Origin: Cryobacterium sp. Y57
GTDB lineage: Bacteria; Actinomycetota; Actinomycetes; Actinomycetales; Microbacteriaceae
Reading direction: 5' to 3'
Length of the DNA stretch: 64,000 nt
Assembly (NCBI RefSeq): GCF_002929505.1
Contig: NZ_PJJL01000071.1
Span: 186,001-250,000, forward strand
Part shown: one piece after another, positions 1 to 8,550 of the stretch
Position numbering within the stretch: position 1 is the first letter of the stretch
Layout: every line of letters starts with the position of its first letter
Translations under genes and position numbers: made by a program
Notes under the pieces: generated by a model
What the model was told of the DNA's origin: nothing
Databases searched by the model: none
What the model saw: the letters and a program-made list of their open reading frames with translations, nothing else

Positions 1-82
1 CCCGGTCTGCAGGCGCACCGGAGAGCTGCTGCAGAGTGGCCTGGATCTGGCTGATTCGCCCCATGGCCGCGATCATCGTCAT
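1..82 (-). CDS. Flagellar-operon gene, 5' end only (cut by window edge)
   Basis: Only the first 27 codons are present, reading MTMIAAMGRISQIQATLQQL and then running off the window. The ATG at 80-82 overlaps the fliJ stop as ATGA, so it is translationally coupled to fliJ and is the next gene of the flagellar operon. In related actinobacteria this slot often holds a cell-wall hydrolase of the NlpC/P60 or lytic transglycosylase type, whose proteins can begin with a similar MGRISQIQ stretch. That assignment comes from position plus a short N-terminus and is tentative. No catalytic residue is visible. Confidence 0.5.
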   Translation of the reverse strand, partial: MTMIAAMGRISQIQATLQQLSGAPADR

Positions 83-543
83 GGTGTCTCCTCCTCGTTC
101 CTTGTGGTGGTATCGCTCGTGGCGGTATGTGAGCGATGCCAGCGTGCCCCGGCAATTTCGTCGAGCACGGTCTGCTCCGCGTGCAGGTCTTGCGCCAGCA
201 GGGCGGCAGCGTGCCGCTCGTGCAGTTTTTCGAGCGCGACCGACTCGGCCCTGGCCGCGTTGAACGTTTTCTGGGCCGAATCCAGGCTCTCCTGGTGGTT
301 GCGGCTAACGGCTTCAAGCTCGGCCAGCATGCTGCGCGATGAGGACCGTGCTGCGGCCATGGCGTTGAGTGCGGCAATGGTCTGCGGGGAATTGCCGAGG
401 GCGCCGAGTGCGGTGCGGGCGCGCCCATGGCGGGCCTCGCTCGCCGCCACCCGCGCGTTCGCTTCGGCCAGGTCGAGGGCAGACTGGTCCTGCTGCAGCT
501 TGCGCAGGCGCAGCAGTCCGGCGAGAGGAAAGAGGCGGCTCAT
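79..543 (-). CDS. fliJ: Flagellar export chaperone FliJ
   Basis: This 154-residue protein is strongly helical and charged, with Ala, Glu, Gln, Arg and Leu dominating in a heptad-like pattern from about residue 5 to 135. It begins with FPLAGLLRLRKLQQDQSALDL, the usual N-terminal pattern of FliJ. FliJ forms a coiled coil that docks on the FliI ATPase hexamer and helps couple ATP hydrolysis to type III export. The gene starts with a 4-base overlap with the fliI stop, and its own stop overlaps the next start, so it sits in the middle of a tightly coupled operon. Sequence conservation in this family is low; the call rests mainly on size, coiled-coil character and position after fliI. Confidence 0.85.
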   Translation of the reverse strand: MSRLFPLAGLLRLRKLQQDQSALDLAEANARVAASEARHGRARTALGALGNSPQTIAALNAMAAARSSSRSMLAELEAVSRNHQESLDSAQKTFNAARAESVALEKLHERHAAALLAQDLHAEQTVLDEIAGARWHRSHTATSDTTTRNEEETP

Positions 544-1877
544 GCGACAGCTCCAAACGCACGGGTCAGTCGGGTGAGTTCGGCCCAGGCCTGCTCGCTG
601 GGAGTCTGGTCGTTCATCCGCTGCTGAAGAAAAGCTTTGATGGCCGAGTCGTTCTCAACGGCCGCATCGACCATTGGGTTGGTGCCGGCCCGATACGCTC
701 CGACGTCGAGCAGGTCCTGCGCGCCCTGACGGGCCGCCATCACCGTGCGCAGGGCCGTCGCGATCGCGTTTCGTTCCGGACTGTTCACCCGCGCGGCAAC
801 GCGAGAAATGGAGGCGAGCACATCGACCGACGGAAAATGGCCGGTGATGGCGAGCTTACGGTCGAGCACGACGTGACCGTCGAGAATAGACCGCGCCGCG
901 TCTGCGATCGGTTCGTTGTGGTCATCGCCGTCGACGAGCACGGTGTAAATTCCCGTGATCGAGCCCGTTTCCCCGGTTCCGGCGCGTTCGAGGAGTCGGG
1001 CAAGCACCGAGAACGTCGACGGTGGATAGCCGCGGGTAGCCGGCGGTTCGCCGACGGAGAGGCCGATTTCGCGCTGGGCCATGGCGACGCGGGTAAGCGA
1101 GTCCATCATGAGCATGACGTCGGCGCCCTGATCGCGAAACGATTCGGCGATGCGGGTCGCGGTGAACGCGGCGCGCAACCGCATCATTGCGGGTTCGTCC
1201 GAGGTGGAGACCACGACGATGGAACGAGCCAGGCCTTCCGGGCCCAGGTCGTCTTCGAGAAACTCCCGTACCTCACGCCCGCGCTCCCCCACCAGCGCGA
1301 TGACCGATACCTGCGCATCCGTTCCCCGGGCAATCATCGACAATAATGACGACTTCCCCACGCCGGAACCAGCGAACAGCCCCATGCGCTGGCCACGCCC
1401 GACCGTCGTGAGCGTGTCGAGAACGCGCACGCCCAGGTGCAGCGGGGTCATGATACGTGCCCGGTGCATGGCCGACGGGCTGTCATGTTCGAGTAAAACG
1501 GCACCGTCGGAATCGAGCGGCCCCTTGCCGTCGATCGGGCGGCCGAGACCGTCGATGACGCGCCCGAACAGGCCGCGACCGGTAGGCACGAGCAGGGACG
1601 AACCGGCTGATCGCACCCGGGCCCCCGCCTGCAACCCGATGATACGGCCGAGCGGCATACACCGAATGCTGGTCTGGGTCGTGGCGACGACCTCGGCATC
1701 GATTCCTTCGTGGCCTGGACGGGCGTCAAGAGTGACAATGTCGCCGATTGCCGAGCGCAGGCCACGCACCTCCACGCCGAGCCCGACGATGGACGACACG
1801 ATACCGACCCGCTCTGGGCGGCCGGCTTCGATCGCTTGTGCGAGCCGTGCGGTGCGTGGGCGCCAGGCTGTGATCAT
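540..1877 (-). CDS. fliI: Flagellum-specific ATPase FliI
   Basis: This 445-residue protein is the ATPase of the flagellar type III export apparatus, a homologue of the F1-ATPase beta subunit that acts at the cytoplasmic membrane. The Walker A motif is GLFAGSGVGKSSLL at about residue 163-176. A Walker B-type strand, DVMLMMDSLTRVAMAQREI, follows near residue 250, then GEPPATRGYPPSTFS. Length and motif order match FliI; F1 and Rho proteins differ in the N-terminal region. The start codon overlaps the fliH stop by four bases. FliH (upstream) and FliJ (downstream) are its known partners, so the soluble export complex is encoded as one block. Confidence 0.96.
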   Translation of the reverse strand: MITAWRPRTARLAQAIEAGRPERVGIVSSIVGLGVEVRGLRSAIGDIVTLDARPGHEGIDAEVVATTQTSIRCMPLGRIIGLQAGARVRSAGSSLLVPTGRGLFGRVIDGLGRPIDGKGPLDSDGAVLLEHDSPSAMHRARIMTPLHLGVRVLDTLTTVGRGQRMGLFAGSGVGKSSLLSMIARGTDAQVSVIALVGERGREVREFLEDDLGPEGLARSIVVVSTSDEPAMMRLRAAFTATRIAESFRDQGADVMLMMDSLTRVAMAQREIGLSVGEPPATRGYPPSTFSVLARLLERAGTGETGSITGIYTVLVDGDDHNEPIADAARSILDGHVVLDRKLAITGHFPSVDVLASISRVAARVNSPERNAIATALRTVMAARQGAQDLLDVGAYRAGTNPMVDAAVENDSAIKAFLQQRMNDQTPSEQAWAELTRLTRAFGAVA

Positions 1878-2491
1878 GCTTCGACCTCGGCAAGGGCGGC
1901 CTTCGCGCGGGCGAACGCCGTGCTGATGCGTGCGTCGAGAAACCCGTCACTGAATTCCGTGATGGCGTCTCCGCGCTTGAGCTCGGAATCGGCGACGAAG
2001 CGGATGCTCTCCAGCGTCCGCGTCTGCGCGTGCAGCACGACCAGGTCCTCCGGGTGCATGCGAATGCTGTGGACCTCGCTGCGATCGAGTTGGTCGGGCT
2101 GGTACAGAGCGCGTTCCAAAGCCCGGCGAGCCGACGGCTCGGTGTGGCTGAGTTCGCAGCCCAGAATGGCTTCGGCCAGTTCGAGCGACGTATTCACGAG
2201 AGTGGATTCCGCCTGCTGAATCAGTGGGATGCTGCGTTCGTCGAGGGCCCGGGCGGCGGCGACGAGCAAACGCACCGCGTGGTCGATCTGCGTTTCGAAG
2301 TAGCGTTCATTTTCGGCATGTTCGGCGTTGATCTCTTCGGCGCGGCGCGCAACATCCCCTGCGGCCAAGCGCAGCCCTTCGGTATAGCCGGCGGCGTGGC
2401 CTACTGCGCGCGACTGCTCGGCGGCACGGTCCTGTTCTTCGTCGTGCAGACGCGGAAAGGCCATCCGACCGAACCCAGTGTCAGTTGACAT
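1874..2491 (-). CDS. fliH: FliH-like flagellar assembly protein
   Basis: I place the start at the ATG at 2491 (MSTDTGFGRMAFPRL), giving 205 residues. A longer frame runs back inside fliG to 2632 but its extra residues look like out-of-frame coding. The chosen start overlaps the fliG stop by 11 bases. The middle is a charged helical region (about residues 25-90) and the C-terminal half has the LELAEAILG pattern and alternating hydrophobic strands of the FliH/SctL family. FliH binds FliI and regulates its ATPase and its docking at the export gate. Similarity among FliH proteins is weak, so position between fliG and fliI is an important part of the evidence. Confidence 0.85.
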   Translation of the reverse strand: MSTDTGFGRMAFPRLHDEEQDRAAEQSRAVGHAAGYTEGLRLAAGDVARRAEEINAEHAENERYFETQIDHAVRLLVAAARALDERSIPLIQQAESTLVNTSLELAEAILGCELSHTEPSARRALERALYQPDQLDRSEVHSIRMHPEDLVVLHAQTRTLESIRFVADSELKRGDAITEFSDGFLDARISTAFARAKAALAEVEA

Positions 2492-3497
2492 ATTCGTCCT
2501 CGGCACCGCGCTGCACCGTGATACTCCCCTGCGCTTCCATATCGCGAATAGCGCGCACGATTTCGGCGCGGGCGTCTTCGACTTGGCGCATGCGCACCGG
2601 ACCAAGGCTCGTGGTCTCGTCGTCGAGCACATCGCGGTTGCGCTCGGAAAGGTTGGCCCGAATGACCTCGACGACGGCGTCGGTGCTGCCCTTCATCGCC
2701 AGGGCCAGCACATTCGTGTCGATTCCGCGCAGTACCTGCTGCACGTCCCGGCTTTCGAGCTTGACGATGTCGGCGAAGGTGAGCATGCGTGAACGAATCT
2801 CTTCCGCGAGGGCCGGGTCGCGTTCTTCGAGACTTTCCAGAAGCGCCCGCTCGGTGGCGGCATCCGCTCGGTTGATGATGTCAACGAGCGGCTGGATACC
2901 GCCGATCACTTCTGCGCTGGCGCGCGCCACGATCTTGCCGGTGCGCAGTTTGAGTGTGTCCGTGACGATGCGGATGGCCTCGGGGGTAGCACTGCCCATC
3001 GTGGCGATGCATTGGGCTACGTCGGTGCGCAAACTGGTCTCCATGCCGGCCAGAACCGCCGATGCTTGATCTCGCCTCAAGTGCGCCAGAACGAGAGCGA
3101 CGGTCTGGGGCATTTCGCCATCGAGCAGGGTGAGTACGTCGCCGGGCTCTGATGGGTCTAGAAACTCGAAAGCCTTGCCGGCCATCGAGGTGGCGACCCG
3201 GTTCATGACGCCGGCCGCGCGTTCAGCGCCGAAGGAAGCCTCGAGCAGGCCGATCGCGAAGTCGTGCCCGCCCCTGGACAGACGGCGACCCTTGCGGCTA
3301 ATTTCGTGAAATTCGTTCAGCGTGGCTTCGGCCAGTGCCGGATCGACGTTACGCAGTTGAACGATCTCGCCCGCGATGACCTCGGCTTCGATATCGCTGA
3401 ACTCTTTCATGACCTCGGTCGCGCGCTGACGGTCCATGTTCATGAGCACGACGGCCACCTTCTGGGTGCCGCTCAATACCGTGAGTACATCGCTCAT
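2481..3497 (-). CDS. fliG: Flagellar motor switch protein FliG
   Basis: This 338-residue protein is the rotor component of the switch complex that contacts the stator. It has the usual FliG architecture: an N-terminal domain that binds FliF, opening GTQKVAVVLMNMDRQRATEVMKEF; a middle armadillo domain around residues 115-190; and a C-terminal torque domain with FADIVKLESRDVQQVLRGID and charged helices (ERNRDVLDDE). Length is normal for the family. The start overlaps the fliF stop (ATGA), consistent with stoichiometric co-translation of the MS-ring and switch proteins. A short C-terminal tail (QRGAEDEYVN) overlaps the start of fliH. Confidence 0.96.
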   Translation of the reverse strand: MSDVLTVLSGTQKVAVVLMNMDRQRATEVMKEFSDIEAEVIAGEIVQLRNVDPALAEATLNEFHEISRKGRRLSRGGHDFAIGLLEASFGAERAAGVMNRVATSMAGKAFEFLDPSEPGDVLTLLDGEMPQTVALVLAHLRRDQASAVLAGMETSLRTDVAQCIATMGSATPEAIRIVTDTLKLRTGKIVARASAEVIGGIQPLVDIINRADAATERALLESLEERDPALAEEIRSRMLTFADIVKLESRDVQQVLRGIDTNVLALAMKGSTDAVVEVIRANLSERNRDVLDDETTSLGPVRMRQVEDARAEIVRAIRDMEAQGSITVQRGAEDEYVN

Positions 3498-5110
3498 GCT
3501 GGCTGCCTGTCGTCCATGAGTCCGCGCAGGAACTCCGCGGTGCCCCGCGGGTCGCTCTGAGCGAGCGCATCGATTTCTGCACGACGGAGGTCGGTGTCGC
3601 TGGGCACGAACGCCACGGTCGGGAGGATCTTGGTCGGGGTGTCGTTGCCCTGGTCAAGGAACAGGGTTGCCCGTGACGCGGTGACCGACAGCGGTGTCGG
3701 TACTTCACCGAGCGCATCCTGCACTTGCGTCAGGTCACCGATCTCGACCGATTCCCGGCTCTGGCGCCGTGATCGACGTGCGTACAGAATGAGGCTGACA
3801 ACGAGCGTGATGACAATGCCGGCGGTAATCACAGACACCCGCAGAATATCGGCGAACCGTTCGGCGGCCGCGGCATCCGCTGCTGCTTGGAGCGCTGCTG
3901 CTGCTGCTGTGGCACCGGCGGTGTCAAAGGCCATGACCTCGACGGTGACTGCGTCACCGCGAATGGCGTCGATTCCAGCGGCGGAGGTGACGAGGGAGGT
4001 AATGTCCGCCACGTTGAGATTGGCGGCGGCATCCGCGTCGACGGCTACAGAGACCGTCTGCCGGGTGATTGCCCCGGCCGGGATAATTCGGCTCTCGGTC
4101 ACTTTATTGACCGCGTTGTTGCGGGTGGTCGACTCGCTCGCGAACGTGCCGTCGGAGGCACCATCGGCCGCGACGGCTGCCTCTGCCCCGAGTACACCGG
4201 CGGCGTTGCCCCCGGTTCCCGTATAGGTTTCCGTGTCAACGGATTCGTTGAGGGCCGGAGTCTCGATCGGGGCGGTGAAGGACTCTTCCACCCGTTCGGC
4301 CGATTCATAGCTCATGTCGGCAGCAACGACGACGGTGGCGTTGCCGGCACCGACGACCTTGTCGAGCATGGCCTGCACGGCGTTACCGACACGAGATTCG
4401 TAGTCAGAGGCCTGTTGCTCCGCACCCCCCGTGGCGCCGATTCCGACGGCCGAGAGAACCGCGCCGGTCGAGTCGACGACAGCCACGTCGGCTGCGGCCA
4501 TGCCGTCGATCGACGCGCTCGTCAGGTGGACTATCGCCTGCACCTGGTCGTTGGAGAGCGAAACGCCGTTTTCAGTTTCAACGAAAACGGATGCCGTCGG
4601 GTCGTTCTTCTCCGACACGAACACACTGTCTTCAGGGATCGCCAGCCGTACCGAAGCAATTTGAACGCCGTCGAGCGCACCGATGGTCTTGGCAAGTTCT
4701 CCCTCGAGTGCGCGCTTGTACGTTACCGACTGCTGAAACTCGCTCGACGTGACACCCATGGTGTCAAGCAGGGAATATCCCCCGGTGCTCGACGTAGGCA
4801 GGCCCGCCGAAGCCGCCTTGATGCGTTCGTCGTAGACGTTCGCTTCGGGCACCAGAATGGTGGCGCCGCCATTTGCCAACTGGTACTCGACGCCGTCAGC
4901 CCTCAACTGTTCGACGATGCTATTGGCGTCTTCGCCGCTGAGACCGGAGAACAGGGGCGTGAAAGCCGGCTTGGTCACCCACATGCTGAGCGCGGCGATG
5001 CCGAGTACGAGTACCGCGACGCCAATGATGGCGACTGTGCGCTGGGCAATGGTGAACTCGCGAATGGCGTTTCCGAAGCGCTTGAACACGCTGGTGACCT
5101 GCCGGGGCAT
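3494..5110 (-). CDS. fliF: Flagellar MS-ring protein FliF
   Basis: This 538-residue integral membrane protein forms the MS-ring, the base on which the flagellum is built. A first membrane span lies at about residues 28-46 (IIGVAVLVLGIAALSMWV) and a second at about 426-445 (VSVITAGIVITLVVSLILYA). The large extracytoplasmic part between them carries ring-building motifs (FTPLFSGLSGEDANSIVEQL near residue 50). The cytoplasmic tail after the second span, with LRRAEIDALAQSDPRGTAEFLRG, is the FliG-binding region. The Ala-rich stretch just before the second span (about residues 395-420) is low-complexity, as is common here. Start and stop overlap fliE and fliG. Confidence 0.96.
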   Translation of the reverse strand: MPRQVTSVFKRFGNAIREFTIAQRTVAIIGVAVLVLGIAALSMWVTKPAFTPLFSGLSGEDANSIVEQLRADGVEYQLANGGATILVPEANVYDERIKAASAGLPTSSTGGYSLLDTMGVTSSEFQQSVTYKRALEGELAKTIGALDGVQIASVRLAIPEDSVFVSEKNDPTASVFVETENGVSLSNDQVQAIVHLTSASIDGMAAADVAVVDSTGAVLSAVGIGATGGAEQQASDYESRVGNAVQAMLDKVVGAGNATVVVAADMSYESAERVEESFTAPIETPALNESVDTETYTGTGGNAAGVLGAEAAVAADGASDGTFASESTTRNNAVNKVTESRIIPAGAITRQTVSVAVDADAAANLNVADITSLVTSAAGIDAIRGDAVTVEVMAFDTAGATAAAAALQAAADAAAAERFADILRVSVITAGIVITLVVSLILYARRSRRQSRESVEIGDLTQVQDALGEVPTPLSVTASRATLFLDQGNDTPTKILPTVAFVPSDTDLRRAEIDALAQSDPRGTAEFLRGLMDDRQPA

Positions 5111-5424
5111 CAGGCCTGCATCCTCATGATCTCGTTGAACGCGTCGACGCCTTTGTTACGCACGGCGGCGACGAGTTCCATGGTCACCTGCGCGCGAGTA
5201 GACGCAATCGTGGCGGTGTGAATGTCATTGAGGTCACCGGTCACGGCCTGAATAGCGAGGGCGTTCGACGTTCCTTGCAGCTGCTGCAGGTTGTCGACGG
5301 CGCCCGAGAGCGCGGTGCCGAAGCCGGAGCCATCAATGCGCTGCGTGCCCGTCGTGGCAGAAGTGCCCATGACGCCGGAGAGCGATGTTGCGGCGGTGGT
5401 TGCGTTGATAGCGCTGAGCGGCAT
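5110..5424 (-). CDS. fliE: Flagellar hook-basal body protein FliE
   Basis: This 104-residue protein has the FliE pattern: a Ser/Thr/Ala-rich N-terminus, FGTALSGAVDNLQQLQGTSN in the middle, and a conserved C-terminal helix ending VTMELVAAVRNKGVDAFNEI. FliE joins the MS-ring to the proximal rod and is the first rod protein exported. It lies between flgC and fliF with one-base stop/start overlaps, the classic flgB-flgC-fliE-fliF order. Nothing unusual is seen apart from the tight packing. Confidence 0.93.
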   Translation of the reverse strand: MPLSAINATTAATSLSGVMGTSATTGTQRIDGSGFGTALSGAVDNLQQLQGTSNALAIQAVTGDLNDIHTATIASTRAQVTMELVAAVRNKGVDAFNEIMRMQA

Positions 5425-5810
5425 CAGCCACGTCCGATCTGTAGTGCGGCTTCGTAGGCAGTCTTGGCCCGGTCGACGACGGCGGCGTTGGCCTGGTAGC
5501 CACGTTGGGCCATGATGAGGTTGCCCATCTGCTTCGCCAGGTCGATTTCTGGGTACCGCACGTAACCGTCGGCATCGGCCAAAGGATGCTCCGGCTCGTA
5601 GACGAGGGTTCCCTCAGCCCCGCCAAATGCGGCGCTCGCGCTGGCTCCGACGTTGCCGACACCTTCCTGCGCCACGATATAGCGTTCCTGGAAGGCGGCG
5701 TCGTTGGTTGCCGTGGCGGTATTGGCGTTGGCGAGGTTGTCGGCGATGGCGTCGAGCCATTTGCGGTGCAGGGTCATTCCGCTTCCGGCGATACCGATGG
5801 CGTCGACCAT
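5424..5810 (-). CDS. flgC: Flagellar basal-body rod protein FlgC
   Basis: This 128-residue protein is a proximal rod component. It carries the rod/hook family N-terminal motif around residues 1-30 (GIAGSGMTLHRKWLDAIADN followed by LANANT), the FlgC feature YVRYPEIDLAKQMGNLIMAQ near residue 90, and the C-terminal RGYQANAAVVDRAKTAYEAAL helix. Both terminal helices pack into the rod coiled coil. The start overlaps the flgB stop by one base. Length is close to the family norm of about 130-140 residues. Confidence 0.94.
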   Translation of the reverse strand: MVDAIGIAGSGMTLHRKWLDAIADNLANANTATATNDAAFQERYIVAQEGVGNVGASASAAFGGAEGTLVYEPEHPLADADGYVRYPEIDLAKQMGNLIMAQRGYQANAAVVDRAKTAYEAALQIGRG

Positions 5811-6151
5811 CAGGCGGTCTTCATCGCGACGCGCATTGACGTGGCCGGCCCCTCGACTGCCCGAGCCGCGAACTGGTAGCGCAACAACGCATCGATGTTG
5901 GCGAGGGTCTCGGTGTCGAGGTTGACGTTATTGCCGTTCAGCAGGGTGGGATCAAGTGAGCGCTCGGTTGTGGCCGCCGCCAGGCCGCTGCCATCGGCGA
6001 CTGACTGGGCCAAAGCGTTCTCGAAGGAGACGACCTTGGCGTGATAGTTGGGCGTATTGATATTCGCGATGTTGTTCGCGATCGTGCGCTGGCGCAGGGC
6101 CAGACCGTCCAATGCACTAGTGAGGGCTAGAGAGGTCACGGAATCAAGCAT
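5810..6151 (-). CDS. flgB: Flagellar basal-body rod protein FlgB
   Basis: This 113-residue protein is the first gene of the rod/MS-ring/switch/export operon. The N-terminal motif SALDGLALRQRTIANNIANI with NTPNYHAKVVSFENAL (residues 13-48) is characteristic of FlgB, and the C-terminal helix contains LANIDALLRYQFAARAVEG. FlgB forms the proximal rod with FlgC and FlgF. About 157 bases separate it from the fliT-like gene upstream, enough for its own promoter. That gap holds a perfect 10-bp inverted repeat and a sigma-28-like element (listed separately). Confidence 0.93.
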   Translation of the reverse strand: MLDSVTSLALTSALDGLALRQRTIANNIANINTPNYHAKVVSFENALAQSVADGSGLAAATTERSLDPTLLNGNNVNLDTETLANIDALLRYQFAARAVEGPATSMRVAMKTA

Positions 6152-6200
6152 GCGTACCCGCTTCGTCGACGAAAAACACGACGGCCGATCCGTGGCCTGA

Positions 6201-6223
6201 TTGTGAGCACTCCGTGCTCACAA
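6201..6223. promoter_or_regulatory. Perfect inverted repeat in the flgB leader (possible operator)
   Basis: TTGTGAGCAC, spacer TCC, GTGCTCACAA: a perfect 10-bp inverted repeat with a 3-base centre. It overlaps the expected transcription start of the candidate flgB promoter on the minus strand. A repressor or activator site is the simplest reading. As a hairpin it lacks a U-tract, so a terminator is less likely. Confidence 0.5.
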
Positions 6224-6227
6224 CTTG

Positions 6228-6254
6228 CTATCGGTCAGCCCGACAGAAGCGTAA
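6228..6254 (-). promoter_or_regulatory. Candidate sigma-28-like promoter of the flgB operon
   Basis: On the minus strand the sequence reads TTAC, 15 bases, ACCGATAG. Spacing is identical to the better elements before fliC and flgN, and the -10 matches GCCGATAA at six of eight positions. The -35 is a poorer match. It lies about 75 bases upstream of the flgB start. Confidence 0.4.
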
Positions 6255-6308
6255 GCAGTTCGGGAGAACATTCTCTGGGATTGTTGCGCTACGGGTGATA
6301 GCGGTTGT

Positions 6309-6680
6309 TCACCCGGCAACATCCAGATACACGGATGCCCGCGCGTCGCGATCCGAAGGCACCAACCGTACGGCCGTGAGGTGTTTCAGTGTGACGCTTC
6401 GCGCCTGTTCGAGTTCGATGATGAGTTTTTGCTGGTTGGTGAGCAAATCACTGGCTCGAACGGCGAAGTCCGCAGGCAGGGTGCCGAGGCCGACCGGCGG
6501 TGTCCAGATCGTCAGTGCCGACGCGAGTTCCCCCTCCGCGCTGGTTGACCCTGACGTGGTTCGCGCCGCCATGGTTCGCGCCGCTGCGTCAAGCGAGAGT
6601 TCAAGCGCGTCAAGGGCGGCCACCCATGCGACGCGAGCGGCGGCATCCGTTGTGGCGGTCTTAGCCAATGCCGAGCTCAC
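6309..6680 (-). CDS. Small helical flagellar protein in the FliT position
   Basis: The open frame extends back to 6830 but overlaps fliS and looks non-coding there. A GTG at 6680, or a TTG at 6668 with a GGTGAG seven bases before it, gives about 120 residues beginning VSSALAKTATTDAAARVAWV. The protein is helical and Ala/Leu-rich (ALDALELSLDAAARTMAAR), with QQKLIIELEQARSVTLKHLT near the C-terminus. It follows fliS with a short overlap. FliT, the FliD chaperone, usually follows fliS and is about this size, so a FliT-like chaperone is the working guess. No diagnostic motif is present. Confidence 0.6.
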   Translation of the reverse strand: MSSALAKTATTDAAARVAWVAALDALELSLDAAARTMAARTTSGSTSAEGELASALTIWTPPVGLGTLPADFAVRASDLLTNQQKLIIELEQARSVTLKHLTAVRLVPSDRDARASVYLDVAG

Positions 6681-7104
6681 CGCTTCGGCCTGCGGCTGGC
6701 GCCGGCGTGGCCGGCAGCAGATCAGCCGCTTCGTGCCAGGTCTGCCGCAGCGGCTCGAGCAGCACGATGCACTCGTGCGTGCGGGCGGGGTTGCGGCTGG
6801 TGTTCGCGCTGACCATAGCGGTGGAGACATAGGTATAGAGCGAGAAGAGCCCCTCGCCGCCGTCCCACGCCTCGACGATGAGTGACGTGCTCAACTCCGA
6901 CACGATTGCTTGGGCGTGCAGCAGATTGTCTGACGCTGTCTGCCAGTCCTGACGCTGCTGGGCCGCTTCGGCGCGGTTCAAATCGAGCAGCAGGCGGTCG
7001 TAGAGCATCGTGAGCAGCCGAACCGGGGTGGCTGAGAGCACCGCGTCGCGGTTGTAGCGCGAACGCTGGGCGTTGGATCCTGCACTCATGGTCATCGTCA
7101 TCAT
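6661..7104 (-). CDS. fliS: Flagellin export chaperone FliS
   Basis: This 147-residue protein contains the FliS signature near its N-terminus (RYNRDAVLSATPVRLLTMLY, then DRLLLDLNRAE) and four predicted helices, with ELSTSLIVEAWDGGEGLFSLY matching the conserved central part. FliS binds the disordered C-terminus of flagellin in the cytosol, prevents premature polymerisation and delivers it to FlhA. The ATG at 7104 overlaps the fliD stop (ATGA). An internal ATG at 7089 (MSAGSNAQ) is a plausible alternative start. Order fliC-fliD-fliS is typical. Confidence 0.94.
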   Translation of the reverse strand: MMTMTMSAGSNAQRSRYNRDAVLSATPVRLLTMLYDRLLLDLNRAEAAQQRQDWQTASDNLLHAQAIVSELSTSLIVEAWDGGEGLFSLYTYVSTAMVSANTSRNPARTHECIVLLEPLRQTWHEAADLLPATPAPAAGRSGELGIG

Positions 7105-8480
7105 TTCGAGGTGGAGCTGGTCAGGGCGCTGACCTGGGCGGTGAGCCAGGCCGACTGAGCGTTCATGTTGCTGAGCTGCACTTCCATCGCGGCGTAGGTG
7201 CGTTCCAGGGTGGACCGGCGCGATGCCAGTCGAAGGTCCCAGCTGTCGATCTGGGTGCCGAGGCTCTTCACCAGAGACTCCTGCCCGGTGATCTTCGACG
7301 TGATCATGCCGTCGTACTTGTCGGAGGCACTCGTGGCAGCAGTGGCGACGCGACTGGAGATCTCGCTGAGCACCAGCTTGACGAACTCGGGGTCGTTCTT
7401 CATCGCCGTGGCGAACTTGTCGGCATCGAATTCCAAGGTGCCGGTCTTGGTGATGCTGATGCCGATTTCACTCGGTGAGCGGCCGTCGACCGGAGCCGAC
7501 GCCGCGTTCAGAATGAGCTGCTTGACATCGCGCACGGTGCTGTCGCCGCTGAACACGCCGCCCGAGACGATAGCTTTTCCGGTACTGTCGGTGCTGTTCA
7601 CAACGGCAGACTTCGTCGAGATGAGCGCGAAGACACCGTTGAGTGAATCGACGAGGCCCTTGGCGAGCGAGCTGACCGCCGCATCATCACGACTCACCCT
7701 CACCGTTACCGGGTCCACCGACACGGCCGACACCGTGACCGCAACGCCCGGCAGCAGGTCGGCGAAGGTGTTGGTGGACGACGTGATCGCCTGCTCAGCG
7801 GCGGTGCCCTTCCACAGGGTGACCGAGGCGTCTTGGGCGGTGCGGATCAGCGCGGCACCGGGTGCCGTGAGCATGTTGGTCGAGGTGCCATCGGCCACCA
7901 TGGCGGAGGTTCCGGCATGCAGCGCGAAGGCGCCGCCCCGGCCGGTCTCGTCGGCAACCAGCTGGAGACGGTACTGCGTCACGCCCGCGGCGTCGGTGCC
8001 GGAGGCGATCTTGGTGGCGGTGATGCCGGCTTCTGCCGCATTGATGGCCATGACGACGTCGTCGAGCGCGGTCGTGGCGGCGATGATTGCTGTTTCGGTA
8101 CCGTCGTTTGCGACCAGGGTGTAGTCGACGGTCGAAGCTTCGCTCATCGCGGCGGTGACGCCCGACTGGGCCTGCGCGAGCTGGTCGACGACAATGTCGA
8201 GCGAGCCGGTGGCGGCGTTGCTCGACGCGGAGGTCGTCACCGTCGCGGAGCTGCTCGTAGCAGCGTAGATATCGAGGGAGTCGATGGTGGCGCTCTTGTT
8301 GGCGAGCGTGGCGAGCGAGGCGATCGAGGTGTTCAACCCCTGGAGCGCCGTTGCCAGGGCGTTGGAGCTGGAAACCCTGGCCTTCAGCTGATTTTGCGGG
8401 CCGGCCTCCAGGGTCATCAGTGAGTTGATGAGCGAAGTGGTGTCCAGGCCGCTGATCAGGCCATCGACTGCGAGAGACAT
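7101..8480 (-). CDS. fliD: Flagellar filament cap protein FliD
   Basis: I chose the ATG at 8480 (MSLAVDGLISGLDTTSLINS) because GAAGG lies seven bases upstream and the N-terminus then matches FliD. The longer frame from 8516 adds twelve unlikely residues. The 459-residue product has the FliD_N domain (residues 1-100) with SGLDTTSLINSLMTLEAGPQ, a Thr/Ala/Val-rich central domain exposed at the filament tip, and the C-terminal domain with ISSRVATAATSASDKYDGMI and a coiled end (TYAAMEVQLSNMNAQSAWL). FliD caps the growing filament and folds flagellin monomers. No sigma-28-like promoter is evident in the 163-base gap behind fliC, so expression may depend on read-through or an unrecognised promoter. 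Confidence 0.94.
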   Translation of the reverse strand: MSLAVDGLISGLDTTSLINSLMTLEAGPQNQLKARVSSSNALATALQGLNTSIASLATLANKSATIDSLDIYAATSSSATVTTSASSNAATGSLDIVVDQLAQAQSGVTAAMSEASTVDYTLVANDGTETAIIAATTALDDVVMAINAAEAGITATKIASGTDAAGVTQYRLQLVADETGRGGAFALHAGTSAMVADGTSTNMLTAPGAALIRTAQDASVTLWKGTAAEQAITSSTNTFADLLPGVAVTVSAVSVDPVTVRVSRDDAAVSSLAKGLVDSLNGVFALISTKSAVVNSTDSTGKAIVSGGVFSGDSTVRDVKQLILNAASAPVDGRSPSEIGISITKTGTLEFDADKFATAMKNDPEFVKLVLSEISSRVATAATSASDKYDGMITSKITGQESLVKSLGTQIDSWDLRLASRRSTLERTYAAMEVQLSNMNAQSAWLTAQVSALTSSTSK

Positions 8481-8550
8481 TACGTGACCTTCTCTTGGTT
8501 TAGTGCTCTGGTGCATTCTGACAGAGCAGATGCCCGTGCTTGTGTGAAAA

